Source: Fratercula arctica (Eukaryota > Chordata > Aves > Charadriiformes > Alcidae). From it: a stretch of DNA of 64,000 nt. Every line of letters starts with the position of its first letter. Position 1 is the stretch's first letter. Shown piece after piece: positions 53,371-64,000 of this stretch. The translations under genes and the position numbers were made by a program. Location of the stretch: NCBI GenBank assembly GCA_947846985.1, contig CANTUZ010000026.1, forward strand, positions 51,628,730-51,692,729, written 5' to 3'. The notes under the pieces are model-generated. The model was not told the DNA's origin. It saw only the letters and a list, made by a program, of their open reading frames with translations, and searched no databases.

Positions 53371-56300
53371 CGGTTGATTATGTTTATGGGGTGCAGGAGG
53401 AAGGGCAATGTGGGGAGAGAAAAGTTATAACTCTTCATGTCCTGGTTTAAACCCTATATGAGTTTAAACACTGTGATTTATTGTCTCACAAAAAACTAAC
53501 ATCAGTTGCATGATCTTCAATATACCACACTGAATATTTAAAATTGTTTTGCCAGTGCTTACCATGTATCTGTTTTGACTGGGACTATTTCTGTGACAGA
53601 ACCATCTGGAATGGATTTGGACCAAAACTTAAGTAGACATATTACTTTAATTTTTAAATATCTTAGCATCCTAGTACTTTTCCCCAGCATCTTGTTCTGT
53701 ACGAATTAGCTCTGCTTTTAATGAAGATGCAGCATGTTCATATGATTGTAACTGCTGCATATATAACCTGTTTTGCAAGAGATGTGTGCTAACTGGGCCA
53801 ACTGAGCCAGAAATGTTAACATGACCTTTTTATTGTGTATTAATTAACCAAGATTTGAGTTTCAAATACAGAAACCTCAGTCGACTTAATCCCATGATAC
53901 GTAAACTAGAGAATTCAAGACAAATTCTTGAGTGTCCTAAGGCTAAATCTATGATAGAAAGCTATAGCAGTGGGCCTTTCATTTGGATTATTTCAGTTTG
54001 TCTGCATTTTGAATCTTTCTCACTAACATTTAATGTTAGATGTTATTGGAATATTTTGTAATCTCTGATTTCCTTTCCCATGAGTATGCTTACAGCAGAG
54101 GTAAATATGTATAGCCCCAGTTATTTCAAGAATTGTCTATATTCCAAAATGTCAAAAATAGCAGATGCTTTATCAATAATGGGACTGCACTGCTGTCTGA
54201 TGACGTTCCTTAAGCATTACTCAGTTTCTGCAGATTTCTCCCTTAGGTGTGGAACTTCAGTACAGTTTAGCTTCAGTTCTGTATTTGTGTGCATTAATCT
54301 TCTTACATCAAAAACAGAAGGGAAAATTGTTACGCAAGAAAGATGGAACGATGTTTGGTGAACCTGAAGAATGTCAGCATCATAGATGGAGATAGTTCTT
54401 CAAAGATACATGTACCAGTGAGGAAGCGTGGCTGACAACTTAATGATTAGGCCAGGAGCTAGTAGTTGGTTTTGGGAGTTTTAAAATTCAACCTTCTCGT
54501 ATTGATACTACTTTTTACTAAATCTCATGATGTGCTAGGTGCTGTATGATTGCATGCTTATTGTTTAAAAGCTAATATTCACAAATTACACATCTAATAA
54601 TTTATGCCTGATATAGGTAGAAAGTGAAGGTATTTTATAATGGAAGTATGACAGAACTTTAGCTGGAAATGCTGTACAGGGCATTGGTGTAATTAATCAC
54701 CTGTTCTGTACTTTTAGGTTGTTTTCTAGAAATCCATTAAATATGAAAGGAAGATGGATTGTGGTCTATTGCTGAATGACATTACAATCAGCCATATTGT
54801 AGTTAAGATCAACTTATAGAAATGTTGTCTGCACAGTCCATGAGTTGGCTAGATATTTGGAATGAACTGTGGGTGGTACCTAGTAATTTCAGAAGAACTT
54901 CTAGTTGTAGAAATACATTCAGCATACAACTATTTTTCTGAACTTCTGATTTCTGTTCATATAAGTGCAATTTCTTCAGAACATGTTAAAGTTCATGGCA
55001 ATGTTTCTGATGCTTAAATGTGAACCAAGGGCTTTAGAGCTGTAAAATCAAACATCCATTTACAACAACATAAAGGACAAGATTGCTGTTTAACTAATGA
55101 TACCTCCTTTGTGAGACGTTTGTATTACTGTCTCTCCAGTGGATACCAAATGGCACAAAATTTATTGTTGTCATCATATTCTGCTTTCTTTAAGGACACT
55201 CTAATGCAAACAAAACACAGAAATACATGATATTTAAAAGGAGATATGACTGTAAAGTATATATTCTAGGTCATGAAAACAACTTAAAACTCAAAGTGCA
55301 GAGGCCTGAAAAATGTATCCCTTTTGCTTGCAAGTGTAGCTTGACAAACGGGCCAGTAGAGCATCTGTCAAACTACAGCATGGCTGAGCAATGTCTCTGC
55401 AGTTGTTACGCATTGAAGGAAATCCACACAAGTTTGTGCACTAACCATGTCCTTGCTTTCATATTTCTGTAAATGTCAGTGGCTTACATAAGTTTGAGCT
55501 TTAAAGAGGTTGAGAATTATTTACAAAATGGACACTATGAGTGTGAATATAAATTTGTGTGTATTTGATATGTGGTCTATAGCCAACAACGAAAAGATGC
55601 AAGAGCGCTGCTTCGTATTACATTTTACTTACATTCTTCACAATTTTTTAAGGGACTGCTTAGTTAAGCATCTTTTGTTTGAAAAGGAAAACCCAGCAGT
55701 GGAAAAGATACCCAAGATCTGAAATGTGTAGTCTCTTGTAATATTCTTTCTGGCACATGTCATGGGAGAATAAGTGGTATCAGGCCCTGAAGTTATATTA
55801 ACACTGAGTATTTTGAACCTGAAAAAGAAGCTTCAAATAATACATTCCTTTGCAATCTTTACCCAAAGAGAGGTTTAAATACAAGAGGCATTTGTCATTA
55901 TTTTGGTTCAGTTTTGTTGCTTGCAGCAAGTCCCTATAATGAACTAGGACCCTGTTGTGGTGTACTGCAAGGCCAACATTTACACTTCGATCTACACAAA
56001 GCAATAGAATTAAAAATAAAATAAAAACAAAACAAAGGATGGATTGTAATTGTCATGATCATTAAATTTTCCATTCAGAAAAATCAGATGGAAGTTTCTT
56101 TATAGGTGGGAATAGTAGTCTCCTCTGTTACTACAGTATCTTAGTATTTGTAAAACAATTGCTTCATATAGCATTTTACAAAGCAATGGCTTTAGGGTTG
56201 AAATTTTGCGATGTTTAGTAGTCATTGCAGGCTACCTCTTTTTCGTTGGTCAAAATGGTTAATTATTCTGCAGAACAGTATAAGAAGAAAAATACTGCTT

Positions 56301-56839
56301 TCCCCATGTTAAGTGTTTTATAGACCATTCTGTTTGAAATCCTATGGCACCTGCAGACTTTGGAAGAGGGACTTGACATTTAGAAGAATATGGTCGTAGC
56401 ACCAGAGACTGCCCTCCTCTGGAAAATCCACTCAAGTTAAGCTAAGTTATAAATCTTTGGAGCATTGCAGCTCATACAAGCTTCTAGAATTTGCAAGAGT
56501 GAAAAATATGAAGCCTGATTAGTATTAGGCTTAAGTCCCCACTGCTCCCTGAGCTCACCAGACCTACCATGGCCAAAGAACAAAGAACAAATCAGGGAGA
56601 GTGCTTCAGCGAAGAACTCATCCTGCCTTGCTTGTTCTCCCCATTTGTGGGCTGAGCCAGGGCTGGGCATTGTGATTGAAAGTAGAGCATCTGTCTGTTC
56701 TTTGCTGGCAATAATCCTTTTGCTGACAATTTGGTATCTTGACAAAGAAAGCTCTGTTTCCAAAACTGAGCAGCCAAAACTATACTGAAGGGAAGGGAAC
56801 GGGAATAGGAAACAGTTTGAAGAATATGAACTTCCTCAA

Positions 56840-56876
56840 GGGGGGCAGAGACCTGGGCGGGGGGGAGTTGGGGGGG
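56840..56876 (+). other. G-run cluster with G-quadruplex potential
   Basis: G tracts of 6, 3, 7 and 7 bases occur in 37 bp (56840-56845, 56855-56857, 56859-56865, 56870-56876). The last three satisfy the usual G3+N1-7 four-tract rule, because the 7-G run can supply two tracts. It lies on the + strand, which is the non-template strand if FBXL17 is transcribed as inferred. It directly abuts the CR1 fragment that follows. Confidence 0.85.
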
Positions 56877-56879
56877 AGA

Positions 56880-57173
56880 ATGGAGGAGTGGCAATGCTGA
56901 TCCGGTGACCAGCAAAACGACACAGGTTAATGGAATGAAGCTGCACCAGAGTAAGTTCAGATTGGACATTAGGAAAAAGTGCTTCACTGAGGGCATGGTT
57001 TGTCACTGGAAGAGGCTCAACAGGGAAGCACCAGCCCTGTCAGAGTTCAAGGAGTGTCTGGACAGTGCTCCTAGTCATATGGTTTAGTTTTAGGTAGTTC
57101 TGCGAGGAGCAGGGAGTTGGACTTGACGATCCTTATGAGTCTGTTCCAACTTGAGATATTCTATGACTCTATA
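56880..57173 (+). mobile_element. CR1 LINE fragment, sense, 5'-truncated
   Basis: The + strand carries GGAGGAGTGGCAATGCTGATC, GTGACCAGCAAAACGACACAGG, AATGGAATGAAGCTGCACCAG and CAGATTGGACATTAGGAAAAA, the usual order for a CR1 ORF2 terminus. The frame reads [19 protein letters not shown] and ends with a TAG shortly after DSAPSHMV. The 3' UTR (GTTGGACTTGACGATCCTTATGAGTCTGTTCCAA) and a decayed octamer tail (ATTCTATG, ACTCTATA) follow. A small deletion after CTGATC relative to typical copies removes part of the frame. It is a different subfamily and more degraded than the copy at 7274. The 5' border is approximate. Confidence 0.9.
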
Positions 57174-60100
57174 AATATTTATGAGGTTAGGGTGGGTAGT
57201 ACATAAAGTGTGACAGACTGCAAGAGTGCTGGATTTCATGAAAGGGAAGGCCTTCTGAGATGTGTGCTCTGGAGGGTGCACCAGTTCATCCCAAAGGTGT
57301 TGAGTAGGAAATAACTGCTTTTAAGTTAGGGCAGCTCTTTGACAAAGGAGTACTGACTCCTATTTTGAAAGCTTCAGGATGTTGGAAGAGATACAGCAGC
57401 ACCTTTGCCATCCTTTTAGAATGAGTTGGATTGGAAGTGCTAACAATCAGGTACTACCATGTGGTTCTGGGATTAGGAGTTGTGGCCAAGAAGCGTCAAT
57501 ATGTTGGTAGCCAAAGGTATTAAAAAATTCTCCCCAGTCTTTGATGAGGACAAGGTTATTCTTGCTCCTAGGAAGAGATTCAGGTGTTTGCAGCTTAGTA
57601 GCCAGATATGCGTGTAAAACCGTTATGAGAGACTTAAAGATGTGGGACAAGCCTGTTTGTATAAATAGTCATTCCTTTTGTTGTCAAGATTGTATCCTGT
57701 ATCACCAGAAATTCATTTAAACAAGTATATGATTTAGCAAAAACATGGCTTAATTTTACTTGCATACCTGTGGTTTCTATCAGGCACCATTTGCCTAGAA
57801 ATTAGGAATAAAATCTAAATGTGCAAAAACAACATTTCATTTTTTGTTTTATTGGTTAAATAAAACTACTGTGAATGCATGGAATGCATAAGAAAATAAA
57901 AAGGCTTATCAAAACATGTTTCATACAAGCAGTCCAAATACACTGAAATTCTTTAATCTCTAGCTAGAGCAGCATTCACAGTTCACTACCTACCTATTGC
58001 CACAGGTACTAAAAGATGAATGAATATCAAATTGTAGGACTTAAAACATGACAAAACAGATCTTAAACTCTTACTTAGTGCCTAAAAGATTTTCTGTTGC
58101 TTTTGAGTAAATACAGTCCCCATATGAGGAAAGTGGAGAGTTTCTTTATTCACTGATGTTTCCATCATATTTTCCTATTGTGAATGTTAATAAGGTGGTG
58201 CAGGACAGTCCTTAGCTCATTAAGAGTTGTCCATAGTACAGTGCATTTATTTTGATATATGAAGGTGTTTTTCAGTAAGAACTCATTAGATAAAAACTAG
58301 AAGTGTGTTTGTGTGCTCTTGAAGCATGTCTGGGCTTTAACTGTGAAGTGGTGGTGTACATGCCAGGACATTACAACTTAGTCATAGATGCTTATGATGC
58401 AGTAGCTTCCATTTTCTTTCTGACAGAAATACATAATCTCATAGTTTTTTGGGAACTTTTGTTTCTTTCCCTGCAGGGATATTTAAATACAGCAAATCAC
58501 TTTTTGGCCTAGTTTATCTTCTGCTTTCTAAGTAAATAAATGGTAAATGGCATTCTATATTTTAACTTGAAATCTTTGTGAAAAAACACTGTTCAGTGTT
58601 TAGGGAGTGCTCACCCTGGTGCATCTTAGAGTGGGCTCACTAAACTCACTGTCCATGTAGGTACGTTAGGTGACTTACAGCCGGACTTTTAATTAGGGAA
58701 TGGAAGATTACTTTCACAGATAAAAGCCTCATCTTTAAACTACTTTCTGGATTTCTTATGAGGCTGTGGGCTTGGCTGACCATCAGTTTTGGGATCTGGA
58801 AAAAGTGGGAAACTGCACTGTGGGTCCTGCTCGGCATCCAGAATGATCTGGCTTTTGAGATTTAAATTGCATTGTTACGGTATTTTGGAAAGTCCTGGTG
58901 CAATATAGGAAGAGGCTATTGAAGGGTTTTATGACCCACATGACTGGTGTTTGGTTCTTTGCAGTCACGTGATATTCATTTATTGAATATCATTGTTACA
59001 ATAATATAGTCATATTTTTATTTATGGGCAGTTCTCTACCAATCTTCCAAGATACTGACGTTATGACAGAATTCATTTTCTACCATATGTAGGTATTAAA
59101 GCATGAAGCGTTTCACAATATTTGGCCAATTATTTCTTATCATACCTACCTTTTCTGTGACAAAATGGGCTTTTAGCTGATGTGAGCCCTCCTTCAGGGT
59201 GCCCTGCAGCACCTTATTACAGTTTTTGCTGAATACCACTCATCTTTTGACTCTTCCTTTGAGTATCTGTTGACTACCAAGATGTGTTTGAGTCCCAACT
59301 GGTCTACTTAGATCTGCTTGCAGAACTACAGAGCTGGGAAAAATTCCTTTCTCTTACATTTTTTGGTGTGTCAGATATTGGTAAAGACTCCAGAGTAAAT
59401 GCCAATTATCAATGCAAGTGAATGTCTTAGATTGCATAATGCAGCCATTCATACCAAGATTATGCACCATGTATCTAAATAAAGAGAGCTTACCAGGATC
59501 TTGAGAAAAACCATATTTGATAGGCTAAATCATCATGTTTCGTCTTTTGTGTAGATAATACTTGACAATTTTTTGTATCCTTTTCTTATTTTATTATTAT
59601 TATTTCTTATTTTCTTTCCTAGCGTGGAATTACCCATTTTGAATCCGTTTTGACTATAGGCAGCAAGGGGACAAATAACCTTGAGATACTGGAAAATACT
59701 GAAAGCTAATCCCTGTTGTGGTTAGGATGCAAAAGTATTATTTGTGGTTGGTAATCGGCCTTGCAACCTTGAGATAAGTATTTCAGAGAGATGCTTTGCA
59801 AAGTGCTTGATGGTCATCAAGCATTCTTTTTTGTGGAGACCTGGACTGGGTGGTAACACTGGGAAATGGGAGAGCATCCTTCTTCTCTGCACATATGCAA
59901 GAGTTTCTCATGATAGAATTTGGCCTTAGTCTCAGTACCTACCCTTTGTAAGTTCATTACAAGGTGCTAAAAAGACAGGAAGATGGCGGGGGTGGACGGT
60001 TGGGGAAGTGGATACCAGCCAATGGGATGGAATGCACTGCTAGTAAAGCAGGGGAAAATCTGGCAACCTCATCAGTATTCTATCAAAGCATTTGTTTTTG

Positions 60101-63100
60101 TGGAACATACTGATATAACATATCAGTGTCATTAGCAGTGACGCACCTTTTGCTTCCAAACTGAATGTGTGCCATTTAGGTTTATTTCTAATGCTTGTTA
60201 CGAGAGTTAATAGGTAAATGTTATTTAAAAAGATGCCCCTAAAATTTAATTATTATTTCAAAGATGTTTTAATCATGTTTATAAATGCTAAAATCTTATG
60301 AATTGAACAATTGAATGAATCATTCCATCATTGTATAATTAAGACTGACTAAAAGTAAAATCATATTGTAATGGCCCTCTTTTCCCATTGAGGCCAATGG
60401 CAAGAGTCACATTGACGTCAGAAAGTGCAGGATTAGGCCTTAATGTGATCTGTCTTTTTTGTGAGTAACCTCAATATAAAATGCTCTGTCTTTTTTTTTT
60501 AAAGATAAATGTTTAGCTGACTGTTTAGTCTCTTGTTCAAAGCTTGTAGATGGAAAAAATAATTCTGAGCTAACATAAATATTTTTCTTAAAATCTAGCA
60601 GGTATTATCATTTTTTCAACCTGAAAACAGATTATTAAGACGTAGATCCCATTGCCTGAGGTTTGTATATCTAACTATGTCACTAAATACTAACTTTTTT
60701 AAGCAGTGTAGAATTATTTGGTGGGAGGAACATTAAAATTTCCTGGCTTGCTTTGAGATGCATCTATCTCTGAGTCTGTTCCAGTGGCACACAGCTGAGT
60801 GAAGCTCAGTGCCATTTCAAAGCGACAAGCTGGACTCAGCCATTTTGGGCTCAGTTCAGCTCTTTGATTGTTGGTGCAAGTTTGGATTCACAAAATTGGA
60901 AATCTCAGTAGAATATGAAAGAGAGAACTACAGCAGAGTGAGATTTGTCTCAGGTACATTAAGAAGATCAGTCCAAGGGACTGTAGTAAAGTATGGAACT
61001 GAGAGGAGTAAGGTGATTGATGTTGGGGTTCACAATCTTCCTGTCTTTTAACACATGCCGAGGCTATGACTAAGTGAATGAATTGATTTTTTTGTTTCAA
61101 TTCCTGAAACAGAAAAGAAAAAAATATTTATTTTTTTTTATTTAATAAGGTGAAAGAAAGCAAATATGACATTTGTTTGATGTTATGTTTCCCTTTTTGG
61201 TGATTATTCCTCGTAAGTATTTATATGAAAAGCAGAGAAAGGGAAGCTTCTGCTGTGTTTCACTCCAAAGATGTATTTCTCACTCCCTTCTAATGATGAA
61301 TCACTGTTTTTCACAACTAACTAAATACACTCTTAGCGTGTAAGCATTTTATACAAAATTAATCAGATCCAACTGGGAAGGACTGAGAAAGATCAAATGT
61401 TGAATATTCTATATAGTTAATGGTTAAGTTATTATCTGAGAACGTAAGAACTTTTGTTTCAAATTCATGGCGTGACTCAGGTGGACTTTGAAGTTGTGCT
61501 TTCTGTATCTTGGTGTTTTCTTGAACTGTGGAATTAAGAGGGACCAGGAAAAGAAGAAGAAACAATAGAAATCATCCCTTGCTTTTCTGACAGCTTTATG
61601 CAAACAAAATGCCAACCAAAACCACTGGCATGTTCCCAGATACTTTTAGGATGGCTGAAAATGTTTTGTAAGAAAGTTTGTCTCATATCTAAATACAAAT
61701 AATTACCTGTTACGAATCTTGTAATCTAAACATTGCAGCTATAGGGTAAGCAGAGTGTTGTGTGGATCTATAAGTATCTTAATTCATCAAAATACTATTT
61801 TGTAGAAGTTGGCATTCCAAAAAAAATTTTTTTTATGTTTTTTGAAAGGTTTTATAACTGTGAGAAATTCCTTAAAATGAAATAAGAAACAGCGGTAGGA
61901 CATTTTTTCCTGTGAAGTGGAATATTAGTGCATAAAATAGTTTGTGTCGTTGTGCTACTGAGAATAAATCAGATCAAAATGTATGTTATAAAGAGCTCTT
62001 TCTTTCCAGATACTTACTATGAAAGGGCGTTGCTATATGCATAATTTTGTAGCTGTTGTACTGTACTACATGCAGTTTATTCCCATCACGAAATACATTT
62101 TTTCTTATGGAACATTGTAAAATGGAAAATTCTTTGCAGCTGACTCTCGCTGCTACTGTGTTGTTAATTCTAAACCTATATTTTTAGGTTTTAACAGTGT
62201 AACCCAAGACATAAAGAATGCATCCCTGCAAGAAAGCTAATGGCAGAGTTGACCCACGCAACCTTCTTGTAAATTGGGACAGAGGTCTGTAACCCAGCTA
62301 GTAAATTTACAGGTGTAAGAAGTGTAGCTTAGAGAGAAGAGTGATCAAGATAACTGGAATAAGAATGATTTCTTCAGTTCATTATTCAGTGCGCATCTTA
62401 TGGCAGAGTGAAAAAAATAGACATAATTCGGAGTTCCACTTTCCCAGTTCAGGATGAAAAAGAAAAGAAAACTGAAAGAGCAGTTTAGTATAATTGTAAT
62501 CTAATATTGTTTTATATTCTCTCCTCTATTTCTTTGGAATCAAAGTTTTAAAAGCACTGGTGAAGGTATCCACACAAGCTCTTAAACCTAGGTAATTTGT
62601 TTCATCTGACTTTAACATGTTTTACATATTGTGCATTTAATAATGAGCAAAGTAGCTAGGCCAATAATAAACTAGTACAATATAGACAAAAGAGAACACT
62701 GATTTAAGGTCATTGTGTCAAATGCAGCAAAATGCTCTGTTTAGAGCATGTCAGGAATGGCTTTACAATTAGCACTAATTACTGAGAAAAAAATCAAAAC
62801 AGCAGCTTTAAGGAAGGACACTTTTCAGTGCAAGATCAAAGCCATGTCTCTACAGAATAGCAAAGCTATTTAATTGCACTGAAGTGCTAATAGGATTTTG
62901 AGGTGCTTTCATGTGTTTCCCCCAATTAGCCAGTCATCCCTGACCAAATCCACCTAAGAAGAGATTATGAGTTTTAAAACTTTTGTCTGCACAGTTGCAA
63001 ATGGAGCTACCTGTGTAAAAACAGTAGTGCCTTCTTTTTATGTAAATTGAGGTCTTTTGGGTCATGTTACTAGCCTTGCAGGGATGAATAGATAAGGAGC

Positions 63101-64000
63101 AAAGCAACCCCACACTATGTGGTAAACAATTATCTAGATATTCTGTCATTTAGGTATCAGTGCAAGAAAATAGAGAAGCTATAGCTAACCCCCTTTTTTG
63201 TTACTTGTTCAGTGGTACCTAGTGTTTAAAGAGAGATTTTGATGCCTGAGGAAAGTCGTGTCTACAGAGGCTTTATCTGTGGCTCTGCATTTCTGTTAAT
63301 TAGACAGAATGATTTATTTTCAGTATTTTTTAGGTAAAAATTGCAGTCTTTTCCTAACTTTTTAAATAATTTAATTTGTGTTTTTCATATTTGTAACAAT
63401 TACTGCAATGATAATGTTTTTTTCACTAGCCTTATTTATGGCTTTAATTAGCATCATACGTGTTTATAAAGGCACAAAAAGTTAAGGTAGTGGTGACAAT
63501 GGATAAAACCCACACTGTTTCAGAAAAGCAATCCTTGGTCAGTAGTTGAACTATGTCAAATACTCGTAAACCGCAGTCCCTCTATGCAAGGTGCAGATGT
63601 ACTGTATTCCTATCAAGATTTCTTCTGTGTCCTCAAGAGTTTTGCCTCGTCCTCCTCCAAATACTTAGACAACTTGCTGGCATCCAGTCATAACTGTAGC
63701 AAAATCTTGAGGAAGCAGAGACTTTTCAACCTGATAAAAGAGAGGAATAAAGCAGGTTTGCCTAAATAGGAACAAAGTGAGGTCCTAAATCAATATGCAT
63801 TTTTTTCTGTGTCTCACTAAGCTGGAAGAGTGACATCATGCATCCTTGAAGAACTATGTATGAAATCACAAGAGAAATTGCACACAAAAGTCCTATTGAG
63901 ATTTCCCTAACAGGGCAAAAGGACTTGTGTAAACCAGAGTCCACCCAGATCATCAAGATCTTGCCATGCATTGTGGTGGCAGGACTCATCGCATGGCTAC
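57174..64000 (+). other. FBXL17: FBXL17 downstream intron, distal part
   Basis: About 6.8 kb of AT-rich sequence to the window end. No exon, RNA gene or transposon was recognised. Features are minor: a TTA-rich run near 59581-59605 and a perfect A8T8 palindrome at 61819-61834. Open frames are up to about 80 codons with no motifs. The final coding part of FBXL17 is presumably beyond the window. Confidence 0.6.

Larger units (their letters stand above)
42261..56879 (+). other. FBXL17: FBXL17 downstream intron, middle part
   Basis: About 14.6 kb without a supported gene. It contains an A30 tract at 44940-44969, a diverged repeat pair at about 49423-49560 and 49970-50110, a purine-rich run at 49631-49663, T13 runs at 50473-50485 and 51243-51255, a 25-bp-period duplication at 53326-53370 and a G-run cluster at 56840-56876. 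A relatively GC-rich patch at about 46080-46570 matches nothing I recognise. Confidence 0.6.

Noticed and set aside
56437..56996. Overlapping minus-strand frames of 108 and 134 codons
   Set aside because: They run antisense through the G-run and into the CR1 fragment, and show no protein family resemblance.
1..64000. CRISPR arrays, tRNA or rRNA genes, operons, phage or other prokaryote-style systems
   Set aside because: No spaced identical repeats, no recognisable RNA gene and no dense coding were seen; the content is that of vertebrate introns.

Overview
The window looks like bird nuclear DNA. It is AT-rich, has no prokaryotic gene packing, and contains CR1 LINE fragments with the typical avian 3' octamer tail plus one LTR that resembles the ERVL-type LTRs of birds. 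Only one piece of host coding sequence could be supported: a 77-bp internal exon at 30434-30510 on the + strand. Its conceptual translation (CVEVIAKEG..LKELYLVSCKITDY) matches the C-terminal leucine-rich repeats of FBXL17, the substrate-receptor F-box protein of an SCF ubiquitin ligase that controls BTB-domain dimers. The window is therefore best read as parts of two very large FBXL17 introns with one exon between them. FBXL17 lies in human 5q21, which largely corresponds to the avian Z chromosome, so a Z location is likely but is inferred.

Layout. 1-30433 is the upstream intron. It holds a 5'-truncated CR1 at 7274-7913 whose terminal reading frame is still open, a possible CR1 scrap near 9293, and a solo LTR on the minus strand at 21442-22101 that contains a 17-bp tandem array. 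30434-30510 is the exon, with a credible acceptor and donor. 30511-64000 is the downstream intron. It holds an A/CA-rich tract at 34870-34980, an antisense CR1 at about 41991-42260, an A30 tract at 44940, a diverged repeat pair at about 49423 and 49970, a G-run cluster at 56840-56876, and a sense CR1 at about 56880-57173. Several short direct duplications are scattered through both introns.

Nothing in the window behaves like a gene cluster or a new molecular system. No tRNA, rRNA, CRISPR or second gene was recognised. Almost all open frames are short, AT-rich and lack family motifs. The most useful observations are the exon anchor, an in-frame cryptic donor inside that exon, the LTR with its internal array, the diverged repeat pair and the G-quadruplex motif. 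All repeat-family names come from recognition of sequence patterns, without a database search.
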